Shown here one piece after another: positions 59,042-64,000 of a DNA stretch of 64,000 nt. Numbering within the stretch: position 1 is the first letter of the stretch; every line of letters starts with the position of its first letter. The DNA is from DATKZS01 sp035527835 [NCBI: bacterium] (lineage in GTDB: Bacteria; RBG-13-61-14), in the NCBI GenBank assembly GCA_035527835.1, contig DATKZS010000012.1:1-64000 (forward strand), read 5' to 3'. The translations under genes were made by a program, and so were the position numbers. The notes beneath the pieces are model-generated. The model worked only from the letters and a program-made list of their open reading frames with translations. It ran no database searches and was not told the DNA's origin.

Positions 59042-61210
59042 TCATCTCACCTTCATTTTTTTCGCGCGAGACGCGAGTCCCAGGGCCGCGGCCATCGCCA
59101 TCAGCCCGGCCACACTGGCCCAGAGTCCGATTTGAAAGGCACGCGGCCGGTAGCTCATCTTGATCTCCCGGCGTCCCGGCCCGAGTTCCACGCCGCGGAG
59201 CAGGCCGCGGGAGGCCGTGATCTTTTTTTCGCTCTCGTCCACTCTGGCCCGCCAGCCGGGGAAATAAGTGTCGGCGAGCACGAGAGCGCCGGGACCGCGA
59301 GCTTCCATGTCCACCCGGTCCCAAAGGTATGACTTCACCGCCACCGGCCGGGCAGCGTCGCGGCCGATCCCGTTGCTTTCCATCCACGCGCGCGGCCAGG
59401 CCTCCTGGTTTTCGTAAACCTTGATCCGGCCGTCGCGGATGAGCGCGAAGCCGGGCGCGCTGACCGCTTCCTTTGACGCCACGTACTTGACCCCGAGAAC
59501 ATCCATCAGCGGATTAACCAGGTTTCGCGGCGCCACGTCGAACGACCAGCCGTGCGAGAAAAAATTCTCCACGGCCCGGTCCATGGTGAAACCCTCGATC
59601 TCGCCCATGGCCGTGACGTACCGCGCCGGATAGATGCCGTCAAAAGCGCGCAGGTCGGAGAGGCTGAAGATCAGGTTCAGGTTGTCGTGCAGCGCCCCGG
59701 CCATGCCCGTGAACCGGGGAAGATCGCGGTCCCGGGTGATGGCGAGCAGGGCCTCCGGCGGCGCCGGGTCCTTGAAGCGCACCATCTCCGGCGCCATTGC
59801 GCCCTGGATGGTAAAGCCCCGGAAGAGGACGAGCAACTCGAGCGCGCAAAAAATCGCGATGGCCCAAGAAGCCGCTTTCCTGGTGGCGGGGGCCGCCGTT
59901 GTATTGCCTCGCGGCCCCCAGTTCAGAAACAGCACCAGGATCGCGCTCACCGCGAGCAGGGAGAGAACTGGCGCGATAAGGCCCGCGATCTCAAAGTGGG
60001 CCGACGTTCGCCTGATGTAAAACGCTCCGGCAAAGAGCATGACCGAGGTGATGGCGAGGGCGAGCGAGATTTTTCTGCCGCGCGCCCGGCCGCGGTCAAA
60101 GGACTCGAGCCCGGTCCCGGCCAGGACCGCGGCCGAGAGCGTCACGCCGGCCATGGCGAACTTGACGTTGCCGGTCATGTTAAAGGGCGGGAGCCAGGTG
60201 ATCAGGCTGATGGGCGGCAGCCGGTAAATGATGGCGAGCAGGACCAGGGCCGCGCCGCCGAAAAAGAGGACGGGGCGCGAGCGGCCGGCCGCATGGACCG
60301 CGCCGATGCTGGCGAGCGCGAGCACGGCAACGCCTATGTAGGGGGACGACGTGACCTGCAGCGGATTCGAGCCGGACGGGCCCAGGAGCCACGGCGCGAT
60401 CAGGCTCGCCATCAGCCGCGGCGAGAACGGCGCCATGAGGTGCAGGCCCGGGCCATGGATGTGGAATCCCTGGCCCAGGTATTCGAGGAAGGGCCAGAGC
60501 TGCGCCGAGCCGAGAATTGCGCCGAGCAGGAAGGGGACGATGAGCCACGCCGCCGGGGCGATCCGCTCGCGCCGGTCCATTACCACAACCGCCGTAAAGC
60601 CCGCCGCGAAAATCGTGGTGTAAAACGCCGCCTCCGGATTGCCGCCGGACAGGACCAGGGCCCAAGCCAGAGCGGAGACCGCCGCGAGCCAAAGCGATGG
60701 ACGCGCCTTTTGCTTAAGCAGCAGGAACAGGATCAACGGCAGCCACATCTCGCTCGACACGTTGACCATGTTCATGTGCTTCATCATGTAGCCGGAAAGC
60801 ATGAAGGCGACTCCGGCGAGCGCGGCCGCCGGCGGCGAGAGCCGGAGCGCGCGGCCGAGCATGAAGGCAAAGGTCCCGGCCAGAGCGAGGCGCAGGATGA
60901 CAAAAAGGTCAAGGGCGCGGACCGAGGGCCAGATGAAGTAGAGCCACTTGAGCGGCATGAGCACGGAGCTTTGCAGGTTGGCCCAAAGCGGCATGCCCGT
61001 GCCCGAGTACGGGTTCCACAGCGGAAAATGACCGGCGCGGAGCTCGCGGGCCGAGAGGATGTCCCAAGGAAAAAACGAGAAGCGCGCCGCCGGGTCCTCG
61101 ATCACGGCCAGGTAAACATAATGGCCCGGGACCAGCAGGCCCCGGAACTGGAAAAGCAGCAGGGCCACGGCGACCACGAAAAACAGGCCCGCCTCTATCG
61201 AGCGCTTCAT
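59042..61210 (-). CDS. YfhO-family membrane protein
   Basis: A 722-residue polytopic protein with about 12 helices followed by a soluble C-terminal part and a last helix. FPLWNPYSGTGMPLWANLQS, then FMLSGYMMKHMN and ADTYFPGWRARVDE are the usual YfhO-type segments. In Gram-positive bacteria YfhO-like proteins glycosylate teichoic acids; here the acceptor is unknown. The GT9 genes that follow in the other direction hint at a cell-surface glycan role. Confidence 0.9.
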   Translation of the reverse strand: MKRSIEAGLFFVVAVALLLFQFRGLLVPGHYVYLAVIEDPAARFSFFPWDILSARELRAGHFPLWNPYSGTGMPLWANLQSSVLMPLKWLYFIWPSVRALDLFVILRLALAGTFAFMLGRALRLSPPAAALAGVAFMLSGYMMKHMNMVNVSSEMWLPLILFLLLKQKARPSLWLAAVSALAWALVLSGGNPEAAFYTTIFAAGFTAVVVMDRRERIAPAAWLIVPFLLGAILGSAQLWPFLEYLGQGFHIHGPGLHLMAPFSPRLMASLIAPWLLGPSGSNPLQVTSSPYIGVAVLALASIGAVHAAGRSRPVLFFGGAALVLLAIIYRLPPISLITWLPPFNMTGNVKFAMAGVTLSAAVLAGTGLESFDRGRARGRKISLALAITSVMLFAGAFYIRRTSAHFEIAGLIAPVLSLLAVSAILVLFLNWGPRGNTTAAPATRKAASWAIAIFCALELLVLFRGFTIQGAMAPEMVRFKDPAPPEALLAITRDRDLPRFTGMAGALHDNLNLIFSLSDLRAFDGIYPARYVTAMGEIEGFTMDRAVENFFSHGWSFDVAPRNLVNPLMDVLGVKYVASKEAVSAPGFALIRDGRIKVYENQEAWPRAWMESNGIGRDAARPVAVKSYLWDRVDMEARGPGALVLADTYFPGWRARVDESEKKITASRGLLRGVELGPGRREIKMSYRPRAFQIGLWASVAGLMAMAAALGLASRAKKMKVR

Positions 61211-61807
61211 GCCTTCAATTTAATCGCATCGCGGGCCGCCTGCAAATGGCTCCAGGGTCAGAGGTTCAGTTATCAGTTTCAAACGCAAATCATCGCCCGC
61301 GGCGGGATTGATTTCACACAGTCATTCATGCCGCGAGGCGGCACCCTAAGTTCATGAAAAGAAGATTATCGGACAGGATTAACAGGATTTACCGGATTAA
61401 CACTAATGCTCGGTTTCTTCTTCCATCCTGTAAATCCTGTTAATCCTGTCCACTTTTTTTCAGGACAGGCACATAGAAAACAGAGATAGAAGATAGAAAT
61501 TGTTTTCTCTCGGTACCCTCTGTACTACTAACATGCAAGATGCATAAATTTCTTTGCACTTTTTTTGATAACCACAGATGAACACGGATCAACACGGATT
61601 AATAAATGATGTTGGGGAAATTAAAATCAGTGTTCATCCGTGTTCATCTGTGGTTAACTTCTTCATTCTATTAATTGGTTGCGGCCTTAGGCCGCGCTGG
61701 GCCTCGGTGCGAAATCAATTAGCTTATGATCTTGTTCCACGCCGGCGGGCCGCCGGCGCTACTCACGGAAGTCGCTCCCTGCCGCATCATCTGGTAAAAT
61801 TGTCAGA
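61211..61807. repeat. Gene-free stretch with one solitary arm and two full palindromes
   Basis: About 600 bp between divergent genes. 61255-61280: single arm related to 21034-21060. 61371-61450: GGACAGGATTAACAGGATTT with AAATCCTGTTAATCCTGTCC. 61569-61659: AACCACAGATGAACACGG with CCGTGTTCATCTGTGGTT. No gene seen; promoters for the flanking genes should lie here but none is clear. Confidence 0.75.
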
Positions 61808-62869
61808 ATGCGGGCGATACCAAAAGATTTCGCGCCCGGCCGCATCCTGGTGGTGCAGCTTCGGCAGATCGGCGACGTGCTCCTGACCACGCCCGCGCTC
61901 CGCGCGCTCAAGAAGCGGTTTCCGGGCGCGCGCATCTCGTATCTCGCCGAGCCGCTGCCGGCCAAGGTTCTGGAGGGCAACCCGAACATTGACGAGGTGA
62001 TTGTCCGTAACCCGCGGGAGGGCGGGCTGGAGCCGCTCAAGACGATCAGAAGGGCGCGGGCGGGCCGGTTCGATCTGGTGGTGGATTTTCTGGCCAACCC
62101 CCGCACCGCCCTCATTGCGTGGCTGTCGGGCGCGAAGGTAACGATCAGTTACGCTGGTAACCGCCGCTCGATTTTTTATACGCACGCGGTCGCGGCCGAG
62201 GGCGTTTTTTCGGGCGAGCAGAAGCTCTCGCTGCTTCGGGTGCTCGGGGCGGGGCCGGAGAGCATGGAGTTGGACATGGCGGTGCCGGAGCGGGCAAAGC
62301 AGAGGATCGCGGCCTGGTGGGATGAGAAGGGACTGGCGGGCACGGCCCGTCCGGTGGTGTGCCTGGAGCCGTTTCAGAAGTGGGAGGCGCTCACGTATCC
62401 GGCGAAAAGTTTCGTGAAGGTGTGCGAGCTGATGAGGCGGAAGTGGGGCGCGACGGTGATCGTGTGCTGGGGACCGGGCCGGGAAGAGGACGCGAAAAAT
62501 ATCGTGGAGTCCGCGCGCCCGGACTTGGTTCTGGCGCCGCCGACGGACCTTTTTGAGCTGGCGGCGCTGTATCGGCGCGCGGACCTGTGGGTCGGGGTGG
62601 ACGGCGGGCCGCGCCACATCGCGGCGGCGCAGGGGTTGCCGACGTTCGCGGTGCTGGGTCCGTCCGACGACGCCTGGACGCCGCCGGGCCCCAGGCATAT
62701 CTCCGTGTACCGGCGCGACCTGGCCTGCCGGCCGTGCAATAAAAGGAGCTGCAAGAGCCGCATTGAGTGCATGACGGAGTTTAAGCCGGAAGAGGTGTTC
62801 GAGAGGCTCGAGCAATTTTGGGAAAGGGTGAGACCAGTAAAAAACCCAACCACGGATGAACACGGATGA
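61808..62869 (+). CDS. Glycosyltransferase family 9 (heptosyltransferase-like)
   Basis: A 353-residue protein. The GT9 marks are ILVVQLRQIGDVLLTTPALR at the start, then CLEPFQKWEA and GVDGGPRHIAAAQGLPTFAV. Cys-rich CRPCNKRSCKSRIECM closes the chain as in many heptosyltransferases. The enzyme adds heptose or another sugar to the lipopolysaccharide core. The last residues (NPTTDEHG) and the stop codon are contributed by the repeat at 62848-62936. A second GT9 gene follows. Confidence 0.9.
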   Translation: MRAIPKDFAPGRILVVQLRQIGDVLLTTPALRALKKRFPGARISYLAEPLPAKVLEGNPNIDEVIVRNPREGGLEPLKTIRRARAGRFDLVVDFLANPRTALIAWLSGAKVTISYAGNRRSIFYTHAVAAEGVFSGEQKLSLLRVLGAGPESMELDMAVPERAKQRIAAWWDEKGLAGTARPVVCLEPFQKWEALTYPAKSFVKVCELMRRKWGATVIVCWGPGREEDAKNIVESARPDLVLAPPTDLFELAALYRRADLWVGVDGGPRHIAAAQGLPTFAVLGPSDDAWTPPGPRHISVYRRDLACRPCNKRSCKSRIECMTEFKPEEVFERLEQFWERVRPVKNPTTDEHG

Positions 62870-62936
62870 ACACGGATTCTTGGATGAAATCTCAGGAATT
62901 AATATCAGTGTTCATCCGTGTTCATCCGTGGTTACA
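62848..62936. repeat. Palindromic repeat, 'CACGGATGAACACGGATG' family
   Basis: AACCACGGATGAACACGGAT continuing to GAACACGGATT, with the right arm TGTTCATCCGTGTTCATCC running to GTGGTT. It begins inside the final codons of the GT9 gene and provides its stop. Confidence 0.85.
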
Positions 62937-63021
62937 AAACAGACCGAGGAGTTATCGGAGCTATCCAAGTGAGGGAAGGGGAGCGACTAAAATCGTTCCT
63001 GCATGATCGAGAGGGAATGAA

Positions 63022-64000
63022 TTGGCGGATCAGGAACAGAAGAGGGTGCTGCTGCTCCGGTTCGGGGCGATCGGGAACGCGCTGGTGGCGGTGCCGGCGA
63101 TCCGGGCCATGCGGCGGGCGTGGCCGGAGGCTTTTATGGCGCTGGTGGGCGACCCGGTGACGCTCGAGCTTCTGGGCCCCTGCCCTTACATCAACGAGCT
63201 CATCCGCTACGACCATAAGGGGCCGGAAGGGTTCGGGCGCGGCTACACCCGTTTCATCGCGGGCCTCAGGCGGAGGCGCTTCACGCACACGGTGCATTTC
63301 CGGCGGCATCTGAGGAGCGAGCTGATCGGATTTTTTTCCGGCGCGCGGGTGCGGGTGGGTTTTCATACTGAAGCGCGGCTCCAGTTTTTAACGCACAAGG
63401 TGGAATACGAAGAGGGCGGGAACGTGATCGAGCAGAGCCTGAAGCTGGCGCGGGCGTTGGGCGTGATGGCGGACGACCGGGCGCTGGAGTATTGGCCGGA
63501 CCGGGGCTCGGCGCGGGTGGGCGAGCTGGTGGCGGGTCTTCCCGGCGCCGGCCCGCTGGTGGTGATCCATGCGGCGGGCGCGACCCAGCGCGAGCGGCTG
63601 TGGGGCGGCTTTGCGGAGCTTGCCATGGTCCTCCGCGAACGGACGGGCGCGCGCGTGGTGATGATCGGGGCCGAGGCCGAGCGGGCAATGATCACGGAGA
63701 CCGCGGCGGCCACGCGGCCCGCGGCATCCACGGCCATCGGCCTCAAGCTTCCGGAGGCCGCGGAGCTGATCCGGCGGGCGGACCTGTTCGCGGGCACCGA
63801 CTCCGGACCCGCCCACCTGGCCGACGCCGTGGGCACGCCCGGCGCCATCATCTATGCGCCGCACCGCGGACTCAAAAAGCAGATCCGAAAGTGGAAGCCG
63901 GAGGGAGAGAATTACCTGGCCTTCACCCCCCCGCGCGACTGCGACGGCTGCGCGGACCATGCGTGCGCTCCGGAAAAGCAGAAGGAATGCGCCGACGCGA
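63022..64000 (+). CDS. Glycosyltransferase family 9, second copy (cut by window end)
   Basis: The frame is open from TTG 63022 (GAGAGGG 6 bp upstream) to the last base. Seen: VLLLRFGAIGNALVAVPAIR, then LVVIHAAGATQRERLW and LFAGTDSGPAHLADAVGTPG, the GT9 donor-site motif, and a Cys-rich tail (DCDGCADHACAPEKQKEC). At least 326 residues. It is likely a second lipopolysaccharide-core heptosyltransferase-like enzyme, paralogous to the preceding gene but well diverged. Confidence 0.9.
   Translation, partial: MADQEQKRVLLLRFGAIGNALVAVPAIRAMRRAWPEAFMALVGDPVTLELLGPCPYINELIRYDHKGPEGFGRGYTRFIAGLRRRRFTHTVHFRRHLRSELIGFFSGARVRVGFHTEARLQFLTHKVEYEEGGNVIEQSLKLARALGVMADDRALEYWPDRGSARVGELVAGLPGAGPLVVIHAAGATQRERLWGGFAELAMVLRERTGARVVMIGAEAERAMITETAAATRPAASTAIGLKLPEAAELIRRADLFAGTDSGPAHLADAVGTPGAIIYAPHRGLKKQIRKWKPEGENYLAFTPPRDCDGCADHACAPEKQKECADA

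Noticed and set aside
61371-61659. Tandem hairpins considered as a CRISPR array
   Set aside because: The units are inverted, not direct, repeats with no uniform spacers and no cas genes nearby.

Overview
The window is about 62% GC by eye and gene-dense, with short intergenic gaps and no rRNA, tRNA or CRISPR array that I could find. It looks like chromosomal DNA of a Gram-negative-type, probably anaerobic, uncultivated heterotroph. Grounds are the indolepyruvate:ferredoxin oxidoreductase genes, heptosyltransferase-like (GT9) genes, secreted sugar-acting enzymes, many signal-transduction proteins, and a large load of hairpin repeats of the kind common in candidate-phylum genomes. I cannot fix the phylum from sequence alone; Lindowbacteria-, Abyssubacteria-, Hydrogenedentes- or Planctomycetes-related lineages are guesses.

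Layout. 0-4 kb: a small membrane coiled-coil protein, then mnmG and rsmG followed by two parS-like palindromes. This is the gidA-gidB neighbourhood that usually lies near the replication origin, but parA/parB are absent here. 4-8 kb: a ComP-like sensor kinase with a PDZ-like loop, two stand-alone receiver proteins and an ankyrin protein. 8-21 kb: mixed genes including a membrane spermidine-synthase-like protein, two metallo-beta-lactamase-fold hydrolases, a HEPN/MNT pair, a secreted metal-binding propeller protein, an acyltransferase and a large secreted putative glycosidase. 21-30 kb: mutS, a sugar-isomerase-like gene and three tandem neutral-ceramidase-like genes. 30-42 kb: a small toxin-antitoxin-like pair, a sodium:solute symporter, a 1654-residue kinase with nine PAS domains, scpB, scpA, two degenerate nuclease-like lipoproteins, trpS and a site-2 protease. 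42-47.5 kb: one tightly packed run on the minus strand in the order AAA ATPase, DUF4276, iorA, MNT, HEPN, iorB. 47.6-64 kb: DUF72, a GT4 glycosyltransferase, GH35 beta-galactosidase with a membrane glycosyltransferase, a PEGA protein, PilZ, a sigma-32-like factor, a YfhO-type membrane protein and two GT9 transferases, the last cut by the window end.

The most unusual features are: (1) two parS-type sites beside mnmG-rsmG; (2) the indolepyruvate oxidoreductase operon, whose two subunit genes are separated by a HEPN/MNT module and preceded by an ATPase/TOPRIM-like pair resembling defence systems; (3) at least ten families of intergenic palindromes, most just after stop codons, their arms built of roughly 9-11 bp quasi-repeats, two of them carrying another palindromic element inside; (4) twin nuclease-fold lipoproteins that seem to have lost their catalytic residues, lying inside the trpS-scpA cluster.
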